From: Rhodobacteraceae bacterium UBA6213
Lineage (GTDB): Bacteria; Pseudomonadota; Alphaproteobacteria; Rhodobacterales; Rhodobacteraceae
NCBI GenBank assembly: GCA_002421605.1
Contig: DISJ01000003.1
Coordinates: 1 to 64,000, forward strand
DNA: 64,000 nucleotides
Direction of reading: 5' to 3'
Shown in pieces: positions 44,184 to 53,843 of the stretch (within the stretch, counting starts at the first letter, position 1; every line of letters begins with the position of its first letter). Below the pieces are notes generated by a model, which was not told the DNA's origin, did not search any database, and worked only from the letters and a program-made list of their open reading frames with translations. A program made the translations under genes and the position numbers.

Positions 44184-45746
44184 ATGACCTCCGACCGTGT
44201 TCTGATTTTTGACACCACGCTGCGCGACGGCGAACAATCGCCCGGCGCCACCATGAGCCAGTCCGAAAAGCTCGAAATCGCGCTGCTGCTTGATGAAATG
44301 GGCGTCGATATCATCGAAGCCGGTTTCCCGATCGCCTCGGAAGGCGATTTTGAAGCTGTCAGCGCCATTGCCAAGGTCGCGAAATCGGCGGTGATCTGCG
44401 GCCTCGCGCGCGCCAACGTAAAAGATATCGACCGCTGCTGGGATGCGGTGCGCCATTCACCGCGCCCGCGCATTCACACCTTTATCGGCACCTCGCCCCT
44501 GCACCGTGAAATCACCAAGCTTGGGCAAGAGGCGATGCTGGGGGTGATCCACGACACCGTGACCCACGCGCGCAACCTCTGCGATAACGTGCAATGGTCC
44601 GCGATGGATGCAATCCGCACCGAGCGCGATTACCTTTGCCAAGTGGTTGAAACCGCGATCAAGGCGGGCGCCAGCACGATCAACATTCCCGATACCGTGG
44701 GCTACACGCTGCCCGAAGAAAGCGGCGCGATCATCCGCATGTTGCTGGAACGGGTGCCGGGCGCAGACGCTGTGGTCTTTGCCACGCATTGCCACAACGA
44801 CCTCGGCATGGCGACGGCGAACTCGCTGGCGGCGGTCAGCGCGGGGGCGCGCCAGATTGAATGCACAATCAACGGTCTTGGCGAACGCGCCGGCAATACC
44901 GCGCTGGAAGAAGTGGTGATGGCGCTGAAAGTGCGCCGCGACCTGATGCCCTACAGCACCGGCATCGACACGACCAAGATCATGAACCTCTCGCGCCGCG
45001 TTTCCCAGGTTTCGGGCTTTCCGGTGCAATTCAACAAGGCGGTGGTGGGCAAGAACGCCTTTCTGCACGAAAGCGGCATCCATCAGGATGGCGTTCTGAA
45101 AAACGTCGAAACCTTCGAGATCATGCGCCCCGCAGACATCGGCATTACCGAAACCAACATCGCGATGGGAAAGCATTCGGGCCGCGCGGCGCTGCGCTCC
45201 AAGCTTGCGGATCTGGGCTTTGATCTGGCCGAAAACCAGCTCGGCGACGTGTTCGTGCGGTTCAAAGCATTGGCCGACCGCAAGAAAGAGATCTATGACG
45301 ACGACCTGATCGCGCTGATGTCCGATACCGCCGCCAACACCGACAGCGATTATCTGCAGGTGAAATGGCTAAAGGTGATCTGCGGTTCTGAAGGCCAGTC
45401 GGCGGAACTCAAAATGTTGGTCGATGGTGTCGAGCATAGCGCAGACACTTCGGGCGACGGGCCGGTAGACGCTGCCTTCCGCGCGGTGGACACGATCTAC
45501 CCACACAAGGCGCGCTTGCAGGTCTATCAGGTGCACGCCGTCACCGAAGGCACCGACGCGCAGGCCACCGTTTCGGTGCGCATGGAAGAAGACGGGCGCA
45601 TCGTCACCGGATCGGCCGCCGATACCGACACGATCCTTGCCAGCGTGAAGGCCTATGTCGGCGCGCTGAACCGTTTGCGGGTGCGGCGCGCCAAGACTGC
45701 ACCCGACGCTGACCGCAAGACTGTGTTCATGACCACACCTTCGTGA
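44184..45746 (+). CDS. leuA: 2-isopropylmalate synthase
   Basis: 520 aa, the normal length. It condenses acetyl-CoA with 2-ketoisovalerate, the first step of leucine synthesis. FDTTLRDGEQSPGATM opens the TIM barrel, HCHNDLGMATANSLAA provides metal ligands, and the C-terminal LeuA dimerisation/allosteric domain (from about 395) should bind leucine. The leader peptide and hairpins upstream add attenuation control. Confidence 0.97.
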   Translation: MTSDRVLIFDTTLRDGEQSPGATMSQSEKLEIALLLDEMGVDIIEAGFPIASEGDFEAVSAIAKVAKSAVICGLARANVKDIDRCWDAVRHSPRPRIHTFIGTSPLHREITKLGQEAMLGVIHDTVTHARNLCDNVQWSAMDAIRTERDYLCQVVETAIKAGASTINIPDTVGYTLPEESGAIIRMLLERVPGADAVVFATHCHNDLGMATANSLAAVSAGARQIECTINGLGERAGNTALEEVVMALKVRRDLMPYSTGIDTTKIMNLSRRVSQVSGFPVQFNKAVVGKNAFLHESGIHQDGVLKNVETFEIMRPADIGITETNIAMGKHSGRAALRSKLADLGFDLAENQLGDVFVRFKALADRKKEIYDDDLIALMSDTAANTDSDYLQVKWLKVICGSEGQSAELKMLVDGVEHSADTSGDGPVDAAFRAVDTIYPHKARLQVYQVHAVTEGTDAQATVSVRMEEDGRIVTGSAADTDTILASVKAYVGALNRLRVRRAKTAPDADRKTVFMTTPS

Positions 45747-45752
45747 TCGACT

Positions 45753-45774
45753 GCCCGGCGGTTTACCGCCGGGC
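45753..45774 (+). terminator. Hairpin after leuA
   Basis: GCCCGGCGG (45753-45761), loop TTTA, CCGCCGGGC (45766-45774): a perfect 9-bp stem starting 7 bases after the leuA stop. No T-run follows, so it may act as a weak or Rho-assisted terminator. Confidence 0.5.
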
Positions 45775-45897
45775 ATCCCCCTGCCGCCACGTCCTTTTCC
45801 CTTCCGCCCCAGCGCCCAGCGCCTTATATGAGGGGTTAACCAAGGCTCGTGCGTCCGAGTCGGGGGCGGATGGGTTTTGGGAAACGGGATATTCGAG

Positions 45898-46932
45898 ATG
45901 GCAGGTTTTGGTCTGTTTTCGTCAGACATGGCGATTGACCTCGGCACCGCGAACACGCTCATCTACGTGAAGGGCAAGGGCATCGTGTTGAACGAGCCTT
46001 CGGTGGTCGCGTACCATGTGAAAGACGGCAAGAAGTCGGTTCTTGCGGTGGGCGAGGATGCCAAGCTGATGCTTGGGCGCACCCCCGGCAGCATCGAAGC
46101 GGTGCGCCCGATGCGCGACGGCGTGATCGCCGATTTCGATTCGGCCGAAGAAATGATCAAGCATTTCATCCGCAAGGTGGCCAAGCGCACGACCTTCTCG
46201 AAACCGAAAATCATCTGCTGTGTGCCCCATGGTGCCACTCCGGTAGAAAAACGCGCGATCCGCCAATCAGTGCTATCTGCTGGCGCACGGCGCGCGGGGC
46301 TTCTGGCCGAACCGATTGCGGCCGCCATCGGCGCGGGCATGCCGATCACCGACCCGACCGGCAGCATGGTTGTCGATATCGGCGGCGGCACGACCGAAGT
46401 TGCGGTGCTGAGCCTTGGGGACATCGTCTATGCCCGCTCGGTGCGGGTGGGCGGCGACCGGATGGACGAGGCCATCATCAACTACCTGCGCCGCCAGCAA
46501 AACCTGCTGGTAGGCGAATCTACCGCCGAGCGGATCAAGCTTGCCATCGGCAACGCCCGGATGCCCGACGATGGGCGCGGCATCGGAATGCTGGTCCGCG
46601 GGCGCGACCTGCTGAACGGTGTGCCAAAGGAAATCGAGATCAATCAGGCGCATATCGCCGAGGCGCTGGCCGAACCGGTGCAACAGATTTGCGAGGCGGT
46701 GATGACCGCGCTCGAGGCGACGCCCCCCGATCTTGCCGCCGACATCGTTGACCGCGGCGTGATGCTGACCGGGGGCGGCGCGCTGTTGGGCGATCTGGAT
46801 CTGGCGCTGCGCGAACAGACGGGGCTTTCAATCTCGATCGCCGAGGCGCCGCTCAACTGCGTGGCGCTTGGCACCGGCAAGGCGCTCGAGTTTGAAAAAC
46901 AACTTCGCCACGTGATCGACTACGACAGCTAA
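45898..46932 (+). CDS. mreB: Rod shape-determining protein MreB
   Basis: 344 aa actin-like ATPase. DMAIDLGTANTLIYVKG is phosphate loop 1, DIGGGTTEVAVLSLG is phosphate loop 2, and GVMLTGGGALL is the adenosine motif. It forms membrane-bound filaments that orient the elongasome. The start is taken at ATG 45898 (MAGFGLFSSDM); an upstream ATG at 45877 is possible. It heads the mreBCD-PBP2-rodA operon. Confidence 0.96.
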   Translation: MAGFGLFSSDMAIDLGTANTLIYVKGKGIVLNEPSVVAYHVKDGKKSVLAVGEDAKLMLGRTPGSIEAVRPMRDGVIADFDSAEEMIKHFIRKVAKRTTFSKPKIICCVPHGATPVEKRAIRQSVLSAGARRAGLLAEPIAAAIGAGMPITDPTGSMVVDIGGGTTEVAVLSLGDIVYARSVRVGGDRMDEAIINYLRRQQNLLVGESTAERIKLAIGNARMPDDGRGIGMLVRGRDLLNGVPKEIEINQAHIAEALAEPVQQICEAVMTALEATPPDLAADIVDRGVMLTGGGALLGDLDLALREQTGLSISIAEAPLNCVALGTGKALEFEKQLRHVIDYDS

Positions 46933-46954
46933 GCGCGCGGACTGCGCCGCGCGC
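46933..46954 (+). other. GC-rich stem-loop between mreB and mreC
   Basis: GCGCGCGG (46933-46940) and CCGCGCGC (46947-46954) form an 8-bp stem right at the mreB stop. There is no T-run. It could protect or trim the mreB message, giving more MreB than the downstream proteins. Confidence 0.4.
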
Positions 46955-46996
46955 ACCACGCGCCCGCACCGGGGCCGCACCTGAGACGAGGCCAGC

Positions 46997-47932
46997 TTGG
47001 CAAGAGACCGCGACGACATCGACTTTGCCCGGCCCGTGCGGCGCATCCTCGTGGCGCTCATGGCGATCGCGCTGGCGCTGACCTTTCTGGTCTGGCGCAT
47101 TGATAGCCCGCGGGTCGAACGCTTCCGCGCCGCTTTCATAGACCGCTTCGTGCCAACCTTCGACTGGGCGATGGTGCCGGTGACCAAGGTGCTTGGCATG
47201 GTCGAGGGTTTTCAATCTTACGCGCGCATCTACGAACAAAATCAGGAACTGCGGCGCGAGTTGCAGCAGATGAAGTCGTGGAAAGAGGCGGCTGTGCAAC
47301 TGGAACAGCAAAACGCTAAACTCTTGGCGCAAAACGCCGTCCGGCTTGACCCCAAGCTGACCTCGGTTTCCGGCGTGGTGCTGGCCGATAGCGGCTCGCC
47401 CTTCCGCCAGTCGGTGCTGCTCAATGTCGGTTTGCGCGATGGTGTGGTGGATGGCTGGGCAACGATGGACGGGCTAGGGCTGGTTGGTCGCATTTCGGGG
47501 GTGGGGCAGACCACAGCGCGCGTCGTGCTGCTGACCGATGCCTCTAGCCGGGTGCCGGTGAAAATCGAACCTTCCGGGCAACGCGCGCTTCTGTCGGGCG
47601 ACAACTCGACATTGCCGCTGATCGAGTTTCTGGAAAACCCCGAACAGGTACGCCCCGGTGATCGGGTGGTCAGTGCGGGTGATGGTGGGGTCTTTCCAGC
47701 GGGCATTCTAGTTGGGCAACTGGCGCAAGGCAGCGATCAGCGCCTGCGCGTGCTTTTGGCCGCCGATTATGAGCGGCTCGACTTTTTGCGCGTGCTGCGC
47801 GGCCACCCGGCCGAACAGTTGCAGGATGTGGGCGCGCTGATCCCGCCCCCGCCCGAGGTGGGCAGCGAAGAGGAGACCTCTGCACCGCTCAGCGCCCCTG
47901 CCGCAGAGCAAAGGCCCTCCGGCGATGGTTGA
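46997..47932 (+). CDS. mreC: Rod shape-determining protein MreC
   Basis: 311 aa. A cytoplasmic N-terminus and a single membrane helix (about 17-35, ILVALMAIALALTFLVW) precede a coiled coil (about 78-112, LRRELQQMKSWKEAAVQLEQQ and so on, given here in part) and two beta domains. It starts with TTG after ACGAGG. MreC links MreB and PBP2 in the periplasm. It overlaps mreD by 8 bases. The C-terminal tail is low complexity. Confidence 0.92.
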   Translation: MARDRDDIDFARPVRRILVALMAIALALTFLVWRIDSPRVERFRAAFIDRFVPTFDWAMVPVTKVLGMVEGFQSYARIYEQNQELRRELQQMKSWKEAAVQLEQQNAKLLAQNAVRLDPKLTSVSGVVLADSGSPFRQSVLLNVGLRDGVVDGWATMDGLGLVGRISGVGQTTARVVLLTDASSRVPVKIEPSGQRALLSGDNSTLPLIEFLENPEQVRPGDRVVSAGDGGVFPAGILVGQLAQGSDQRLRVLLAADYERLDFLRVLRGHPAEQLQDVGALIPPPPEVGSEEETSAPLSAPAAEQRPSGDG

Positions 47933-48464
47933 CCCGATCTCCCGCCAGCTCTGGCTGCACCGCGCGATGTTTCTGGCGATCGCGATGGTGGTGCTGTTCC
48001 TGCGGTTGCTGCCGCTGTCGAGCGGCGCTTCCGGCTGGCCCGGGCCTGACATCACACTTGCACTGATGCTGGCTTGGCTACTGCGGCGGCCCGAGTATGT
48101 GCCCGCGCTGCTGATCGTTACGGTGATGCTGATTGAAGATCTGATGTTCCAGCGCCCGCCCGGACTCTGGGCGTTGATCGTGCTGGGGGGAACCGAGTTT
48201 CTGCGGGCCCGCGAGGTCAGCCTGCGCGATCTTTCGTTCATGCTTGAATGGATCACCGTGGGCGTGTTGTTGCTTGCGATGGTTCTGGCGGACCGTCTGG
48301 TGCTGGCGCTTCTGCTCGTGCCGCAACCGCAGTTAGGGCTGACCTTGCTACATTATTTGGCCACACTGGCCGCCTATCCGCTGGTGGTGATTGCCTCCTA
48401 TACCGCCTTCGGGTTGCGCCGCGCCGCCCCCGGCGAGGTTGATGCCTTCGGGAGGCGCAGATGA
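47925..48464 (+). CDS. mreD: Rod shape-determining protein MreD
   Basis: 179 aa, about five membrane helices with WPGPDITLALMLAWLLRRPEY (shortened here) in the middle, typical of MreD. It overlaps mreC and, by 4 bases, the PBP2 gene. Sequence conservation is low in this family, so the call rests heavily on topology and gene order. Confidence 0.88.
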   Translation: MVDPISRQLWLHRAMFLAIAMVVLFLRLLPLSSGASGWPGPDITLALMLAWLLRRPEYVPALLIVTVMLIEDLMFQRPPGLWALIVLGGTEFLRAREVSLRDLSFMLEWITVGVLLLAMVLADRLVLALLLVPQPQLGLTLLHYLATLAAYPLVVIASYTAFGLRRAAPGEVDAFGRRR

Positions 48465-50407
48465 GGCGTTCGCCCCGCGAAACCCTCGAAAGCACCCGCC
48501 GCATCAGCCGCCGCGGCCTGATGCTGGGCGCAATTCAAGCGGGCACGGTGGCGGTGCTGACGCTGCGGATGCGCAGCATGCAGCTGGCGCACGCCGATGA
48601 ATACCGGCTGCTGTCGGAAGGCAACTCGATCAAGATCCGCCTGATCCCGCCCGCGCGTGGGCTGATCCACGACCGCAACGGCTATCTGCTGGCGGGCAAC
48701 GAATCGAACTATCGCGTCACTATAACCCGCGAAGATGCGGGCGATGTGGCCAGTGTTTTCGCGCAACTGCGCCGCCTGATCGCGATCTCGGACGCCGAAG
48801 CTGAAACCATGCTGGCCGACATCCGCCGGCGCAGCCCCTTGACCCCCTTCACCATCGCAGACCGGCTTAGCTGGGAAGAATTTTCGCGCATCGCCGTCAA
48901 CGCCCCCGCGCTGCCGGGCATAACCCCCGAAGTAGGCCTTTCGCGGTTCTACCCGCGGGCCGCGGATTTCGCGCATTCGCTGGGCTATGTCGGCCCGGTC
49001 TCCGATTTTGACCTTGGCCGGATTGAAGACCCCGACCCGCTGCTGCGCATACCGCGGTTCCAGATCGGCAAGATCGGCATCGAAACCAAGATGGAGAAGG
49101 CATTGCGCGGCCGCGCCGGCATCCGCCGGGTCGAGGTGAACTCGGCGGGGCGCGAAATGCGCGAGCTTTCCCGTCAGGAAGGGGTGCCGGGCGATACGCT
49201 GCAACTGACGCTGGATTATCGGTTGCAGAACTACGTGCAGACACGGCTTGGCACCGACAGCGCCTCGGCGGTGGTGATGGATGTGACCAATGGCGATATC
49301 CTTGCCATGGCCTCGGCACCTTCGTTCGACCCCAACCTGTTCGTGCGCGGCATCTCGACCACGGCTTACCGCGCACTGAATGAAGACGACCATCGCCCGC
49401 TCGCCGACAAAAGCGTGCAAGGCCTCTACCCGCCCGGCTCGACCTACAAGATGGTCGTGGCGCTCGCGGCGATGGAGGCGGGCGTGATCGAGCCCAAGGA
49501 AACCGTGCGTTGCAATGGCTATGTCGAGGTTGGCGGGCGCAAGTTTCACTGCTGGCGCCCCGCCGGGCACGGCAACATGACCCTGCAACAAAGCCTCGAG
49601 CAATCTTGCGACGTGTTTTATTACGAGGTTTCCCAACGCGTCGGCATCGACCGCATTTCCGATATGGCGCGCCGCCTTGGCATTGGCCTGCGCCACGATC
49701 TGCCGGTATCTGCCGTAGCCGAAGGCTTGGCGCCAACCACCGCGTGGAAAAAGCGCCGCTATGGCCGCGACTGGGTGGTGGGCGATACGCTGAACTCGGC
49801 CATCGGGCAGGGCTACGTGCTGACCTCGCCCTTGCAGCTAGCCGTGATGGCCGCCCGCATCGCCTCGGGGCGCGAGGTGGTGCCCCGCCTGATCCGTTCG
49901 CAAAACGGGGTCGAAATAGCGCCCCTCGATGCCCCCCCGCTCGAAATCGCGCCAGAGTATCTGGCCGCCGTGCGCGCCGGTATGGAGGCGGTGGTCAACG
50001 CGCCCAGAGGCACGGCACTTGCCTCGCGGATCGTGACCGCCAGCTTGCGCATGGCGGGCAAAACCGGCACCAGCCAAGTGCGCAACATTTCCGCCGCCGA
50101 GCGCGAAAGCGGCGTTTCGGCTAACGAGGATCTGCCTTGGGAACAGCGCGACCACGCGCTCTTTGTCGCCTATGCACCAGCCGATGCGCCCAAATACGCC
50201 GTCGCGCTGGTGGTCGAACACGGCGGCGGCGGCTCGGCGGTAGCCGCGCCACAAGCGCGCGATATGCTGCTGTTTGCAATGCGCGGCGGGCTGCCGCCGC
50301 TATCAGACTACCCCGAAAATCAGCGCACCCGCATCCAAAGTCAGCATGACGCCATGGATCTGGTCGATCCCGACGTGCCCCCCCCTTCGGCGAGCGAGCG
50401 CGCATGA
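48461..50407 (+). CDS. mrdA: Penicillin-binding protein 2 (elongasome transpeptidase)
   Basis: 648 aa class B PBP. One N-terminal helix, a dimerisation/pedestal domain, then the transpeptidase: SxxK is STYK (Ser327-Lys330) in PPGSTYKMVVAL, SxN-equivalent is SCD in QSCDVFYYE, and KTG is KTGTSQ (Lys534). It crosslinks side-wall peptidoglycan made by RodA. It is coupled to mreD and rodA by ATGA overlaps. Confidence 0.95.
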   Translation: MRRSPRETLESTRRISRRGLMLGAIQAGTVAVLTLRMRSMQLAHADEYRLLSEGNSIKIRLIPPARGLIHDRNGYLLAGNESNYRVTITREDAGDVASVFAQLRRLIAISDAEAETMLADIRRRSPLTPFTIADRLSWEEFSRIAVNAPALPGITPEVGLSRFYPRAADFAHSLGYVGPVSDFDLGRIEDPDPLLRIPRFQIGKIGIETKMEKALRGRAGIRRVEVNSAGREMRELSRQEGVPGDTLQLTLDYRLQNYVQTRLGTDSASAVVMDVTNGDILAMASAPSFDPNLFVRGISTTAYRALNEDDHRPLADKSVQGLYPPGSTYKMVVALAAMEAGVIEPKETVRCNGYVEVGGRKFHCWRPAGHGNMTLQQSLEQSCDVFYYEVSQRVGIDRISDMARRLGIGLRHDLPVSAVAEGLAPTTAWKKRRYGRDWVVGDTLNSAIGQGYVLTSPLQLAVMAARIASGREVVPRLIRSQNGVEIAPLDAPPLEIAPEYLAAVRAGMEAVVNAPRGTALASRIVTASLRMAGKTGTSQVRNISAAERESGVSANEDLPWEQRDHALFVAYAPADAPKYAVALVVEHGGGGSAVAAPQARDMLLFAMRGGLPPLSDYPENQRTRIQSQHDAMDLVDPDVPPPSASERA

Positions 50408-51543
50408 GCCATCTAGACTATGGGTTGAAATCACCCCCCACCGGCATCCGCAAACTGCTCTATCTGAACTGGCCGCTGATCGTTCTGCTTGCGGCGGTTT
50501 CCAGCGTCGGCTTTCTCATGCTCTATTCGGTCGCCGGCGGCAGGATCGAGGTTTGGGCCGAGCCGCAGATGACGCGGTTCGCCGCCGGCATGGCGGCGAT
50601 GCTGATTATCGCCATGGTGCCGATCTGGTTCTGGCGCAACCTCTCGGCGCTCGCCTATGTCTTTGCGCTGATCCTCTTGATCGCGGTCGAGTTTTTTGGC
50701 GATGTCGGCATGGGCGCACAGCGCTGGCTCGAAATCGGGCCGCTGCGCCTGCAACCTTCGGAAGTCATGAAAATTGCCTTGGTCATGGCATTGGCCGCCT
50801 ATTACGACTGGCTAGACCTTGAGCGCACCTCGCGCCTTGTCTGGGTTATCCTGCCGGTGCTGTTGATCCTCGTGCCAACCGCGCTGGTGCTTTCGCAGCC
50901 CGACCTCGGCACCAGCCTGATGCTGGTGATGGGTGGCGGCATCATCATGTTCGCCGCGGGCGTCAGTTTATGGTATTTCGGCACGGTCCTAGCCATCGGT
51001 ATCGCGGGAATCTGGGCGGTGTTGCTCAGCCGCGGCACCTCCTGGCAGCTTTTGCGCGACTACCAGTATCGCCGGATCGACGTTTTCCTCGACCCTGCCA
51101 GCGACCCGCTCGGCGCGGGCTACAACATCACGCAAGCCCAAATTGCACTCGGCTCGGGCGGCTGGGCGGGGCGCGGCTTCATGCAAGGCACGCAGTCGCG
51201 GCTGAACTTTTTGCCCGAAAAGCACACCGACTTCATCTTCACCACGCTGGCCGAAGAATTCGGCTTCATCGGCGGCATTTCGCTGCTGGCGCTATATACG
51301 CTGATCCTCGCGTTCTGCATCCACTCGGCGCTGTCCAACAAGGATCGCTACGCGGCCCTGTTAACGCTCGGAATCGGCGCCACATTCTTTCTCTATTTCG
51401 GCGTCAACATGGGTATGGTGATGGGGCTTTTGCCGGTGGTCGGCGTGCCCTTGCCGTTGGTCAGCTACGGCGGCACCGCAATGTTGATCCTGCTCATGGC
51501 CTTCGGGCTGGTGCAAAGCGCCCATGTCCACCGCCCAAGGTAA
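50404..51543 (+). CDS. rodA: Rod shape-determining protein RodA (SEDS glycosyltransferase)
   Basis: 379 aa with about ten membrane helices. SEDS motifs are present: QPSEVMKIALVMALA, QPDLGTSLMLVMGGG, and LPEKHTDFIFTTLAEEFGF. It polymerises glycan strands together with PBP2. The start overlaps the PBP2 stop (ATGA). Confidence 0.96.
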   Translation: MSHLDYGLKSPPTGIRKLLYLNWPLIVLLAAVSSVGFLMLYSVAGGRIEVWAEPQMTRFAAGMAAMLIIAMVPIWFWRNLSALAYVFALILLIAVEFFGDVGMGAQRWLEIGPLRLQPSEVMKIALVMALAAYYDWLDLERTSRLVWVILPVLLILVPTALVLSQPDLGTSLMLVMGGGIIMFAAGVSLWYFGTVLAIGIAGIWAVLLSRGTSWQLLRDYQYRRIDVFLDPASDPLGAGYNITQAQIALGSGGWAGRGFMQGTQSRLNFLPEKHTDFIFTTLAEEFGFIGGISLLALYTLILAFCIHSALSNKDRYAALLTLGIGATFFLYFGVNMGMVMGLLPVVGVPLPLVSYGGTAMLILLMAFGLVQSAHVHRPR

Positions 51544-51550
51544 CCTATTC

Positions 51551-52486
51551 ATGCTCACCGTTCTCTTCGCCGCCCCCGCCCCGCTCTGGCCCAAATACGA
51601 AGCCCCGCTGGCTGCGGCCTTCACCCAAGCCGGGCTTTCGGTGCGCATGGCCAACCCCGACACCGCCCCTGAAACGGTCGATTACATCATCTTCGCACCC
51701 GGCGGTCCGCTGACCGATTTTACCCCTTACCGCAACGCGCGCGCCGTGCTCAGCCTCTGGGCAGGGGTCGAGCGGATCGTCTCGAACCCAACGCTCAGCC
51801 AACCCTTGGCGCGGATGGTGGACCCTTCGCTGAGCGAGGGCATGGTGGAATGGGTCAGCGGCCACGTACTGCGCTATCACCTCGGCATGGATGCGCATAT
51901 CCTCGGCCAAGACGGCATCTGGCGCGGCGCGCTCACACCGCCACTGGCGCGCGAACGCGGCGTCACCATTCTTGGCCTCGGTGAACTTGGCAGCGCCTGC
52001 GCCAGGGCCCTTGCCGCCCTGAATTTCCGCGTCACCGGCTGGAGCCGCTCGCCCCGCGCGCTCCCCGCCGTCACCTGTCTCGCAGGGCATGGCACACTCG
52101 CCGCGGCACTGGCGGGCGCAGAGATCCTCGTCACGCTGCTGCCCAACACGCCCGATACCGAAAACCTGCTGAACGCGGCGACACTGGCACAGCTGCCGCG
52201 TGGCGCGCGGCTTATCAACCCGGGCCGCGGCAACGTCATCGATGATGCGGCACTTCTTGCAGCACTCGACAGCGGGCAAATTGCGCATGCTACGCTTGAT
52301 GTGTTTCGCACCGAACCGCTGCCCCCCGCGCATCCCTATTGGGCGCATCCCGGTGTGACCGTCACCCCCCATATCGCCGCCGAAACGCGCCCCGCCAGCG
52401 CCGCCCTCGCGATTGCCGAAAATATCCGCCGCGATCACGCGGGCCAGCCGCTCCTCAACCTCGTCGATCGGGCGCGCGGCTACTGA
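51551..52486 (+). CDS. Glyoxylate/hydroxypyruvate reductase-like D-2-hydroxyacid dehydrogenase
   Basis: 311 aa. The NAD(P)-binding domain has GVTILGLGELGSACARAL, and the catalytic residues are in NPGRGNVIDDAAL (Arg), FRTEPLPPAHPYW (Glu) and TPHIAAETRP (His). The compact form resembles GhrA. It could reduce glyoxylate or hydroxypyruvate. AAGG precedes ATG 51551; ATG 51524 overlapping rodA is also possible. Confidence 0.85.
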   Translation: MLTVLFAAPAPLWPKYEAPLAAAFTQAGLSVRMANPDTAPETVDYIIFAPGGPLTDFTPYRNARAVLSLWAGVERIVSNPTLSQPLARMVDPSLSEGMVEWVSGHVLRYHLGMDAHILGQDGIWRGALTPPLARERGVTILGLGELGSACARALAALNFRVTGWSRSPRALPAVTCLAGHGTLAAALAGAEILVTLLPNTPDTENLLNAATLAQLPRGARLINPGRGNVIDDAALLAALDSGQIAHATLDVFRTEPLPPAHPYWAHPGVTVTPHIAAETRPASAALAIAENIRRDHAGQPLLNLVDRARGY

Positions 52487-52489
52487 TCG

Positions 52490-52520
52490 CTGCTTCAGGC
52501 AAAATATCCCCGCCGGAGGC
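52490..52520 (+). repeat. Dispersed repeat element, single arm
   Basis: A 31-base copy of the sequence that starts CTGCTTCAGGC, with ATATCCCCGCCGGAGGC at its end. The same sequence occurs twice in opposite orientation at 58029-58112. It sits in the 117-base gap between the hydroxyacid dehydrogenase and hisB. Confidence 0.7.
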
Positions 52521-52603
52521 GTAGCGTGCCACAAGCCGCCGCGCATGGCTTAACAAAGCCACATCCGCGCCCTATAAGGCAGCGATAGCAGCGGAGAAGC
52601 CCC

Positions 52604-53191
52604 ATGCGCAATGCCACCATCACCCGCCAGACCCACGAAACCCGCGTTGCGGTCACGGTCAACCTTGACGGCACCGGCGCCTATGAAAACGCCACCGGCG
52701 TTGGCTTTTTCGACCATATGCTCGACCAGCTCGCCCGCCACTCGCTGATCGACATGACCATCCACGCCACGGGTGATCTGCACATCGACGACCACCACAC
52801 GGTCGAGGATGTGGGCATCACGCTTGGCCAGGCGCTCAGCGCCGCCTTGGGCGACAAGCGCGGCATCCGCCGCTATGGCCATTTCGACCTTGCGATGGAC
52901 GATGCGCTGGTGCGCGCAGCCCTTGATCTTTCGGGCCGCCCTTACCTCGTGTGGAACGTCGATTTCCCGACGGCCAAGATCGGCAACTTCGACACCGAAC
53001 TGGTGCGCGAGTTCTTCCAGGCGCTTTCGACCCATGCTGGCATTACGCTGCACGTTGACCAACTGCACGGCCTCAACAGCCACCATATCGGCGAGGCGGC
53101 TTTCAAGGCAGTAGCACGCGCCCTGCGCGCAGCGGTCGAACCTGACCCGCGCATGGGCGCTGCTCTGCCCTCGACCAAAGGCGCGCTTTGA
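52604..53191 (+). CDS. hisB: Imidazoleglycerol-phosphate dehydratase
   Basis: 195 aa, monofunctional. GVGFFDHMLDQLARHS, DDHHTVEDVGI and NSHHIGEAAFKA supply the manganese ligands. Sixth step of histidine synthesis. GGAG precedes the ATG and the stop overlaps the hisH start. Confidence 0.97.
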   Translation: MRNATITRQTHETRVAVTVNLDGTGAYENATGVGFFDHMLDQLARHSLIDMTIHATGDLHIDDHHTVEDVGITLGQALSAALGDKRGIRRYGHFDLAMDDALVRAALDLSGRPYLVWNVDFPTAKIGNFDTELVREFFQALSTHAGITLHVDQLHGLNSHHIGEAAFKAVARALRAAVEPDPRMGAALPSTKGAL

Positions 53192-53829
53192 TGCTGACGG
53201 TGTTGGTCGATTACGAAAGCGGCAACCTGCATTCGGCCGAAAAGGCGTTTCAGCGCATGGCCGCCGACGTGGATGGCGGCAAGGTGCTGGTCAGCGCGCG
53301 CCCCGAGGATGTGGCGCGCGCCGACCGTATCGTGCTGCCGGGCGATGGCGCCTTTCCTGCGTGCCGTCGCGCGCTGGATGCGCATGGCGGGCTGTTTGAG
53401 GCGATCGAAGAAGCGGTGCACAGCCGCGCGCGCCCATTTCTTGGTATCTGTATCGGCATGCAGATGATGGCGACACGCGGGCTCGAATATTCCCAAACGC
53501 CTGGCTTTGACTGGATCGGCGGCGAGGTCGTGCGGATCGAGCCTGTGGATGGGGCGATGAAAGTGCCGCATATGGGCTGGAACGACCTCGTGATTGATCG
53601 CCCGCACCCGGTGCTCGCGGGTATCAGCACCGGCGATCACGCCTATTTTGTGCATTCCTATCACTTCAAGGTGGCCGACCCGGCGCATCTGCTGGCGCAT
53701 TGCGACTATGACAGCCCGATCACCGCCATCGTCGGGCGCGCGAACATGGTTGGCACCCAATTCCACCCTGAAAAAAGCCAGGCCGCGGGCCTCAGGCTGA
53801 TTGCCAACTTTCTAAGCTGGAACCCCTGA
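53191..53829 (+). CDS. hisH: Imidazole glycerol phosphate synthase glutaminase subunit
   Basis: 212 aa. The catalytic Cys is in LGICIGMQMMA, the His-Glu pair in FHPEKSQAAG. It feeds ammonia to HisF. ATG 53191 overlaps the hisB stop (TGATG). HisF is encoded about 3 kb further on. Confidence 0.95.
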   Translation: MLTVLVDYESGNLHSAEKAFQRMAADVDGGKVLVSARPEDVARADRIVLPGDGAFPACRRALDAHGGLFEAIEEAVHSRARPFLGICIGMQMMATRGLEYSQTPGFDWIGGEVVRIEPVDGAMKVPHMGWNDLVIDRPHPVLAGISTGDHAYFVHSYHFKVADPAHLLAHCDYDSPITAIVGRANMVGTQFHPEKSQAAGLRLIANFLSWNP

Positions 53830-53843
53830 GGCCCGCGCGCGCT

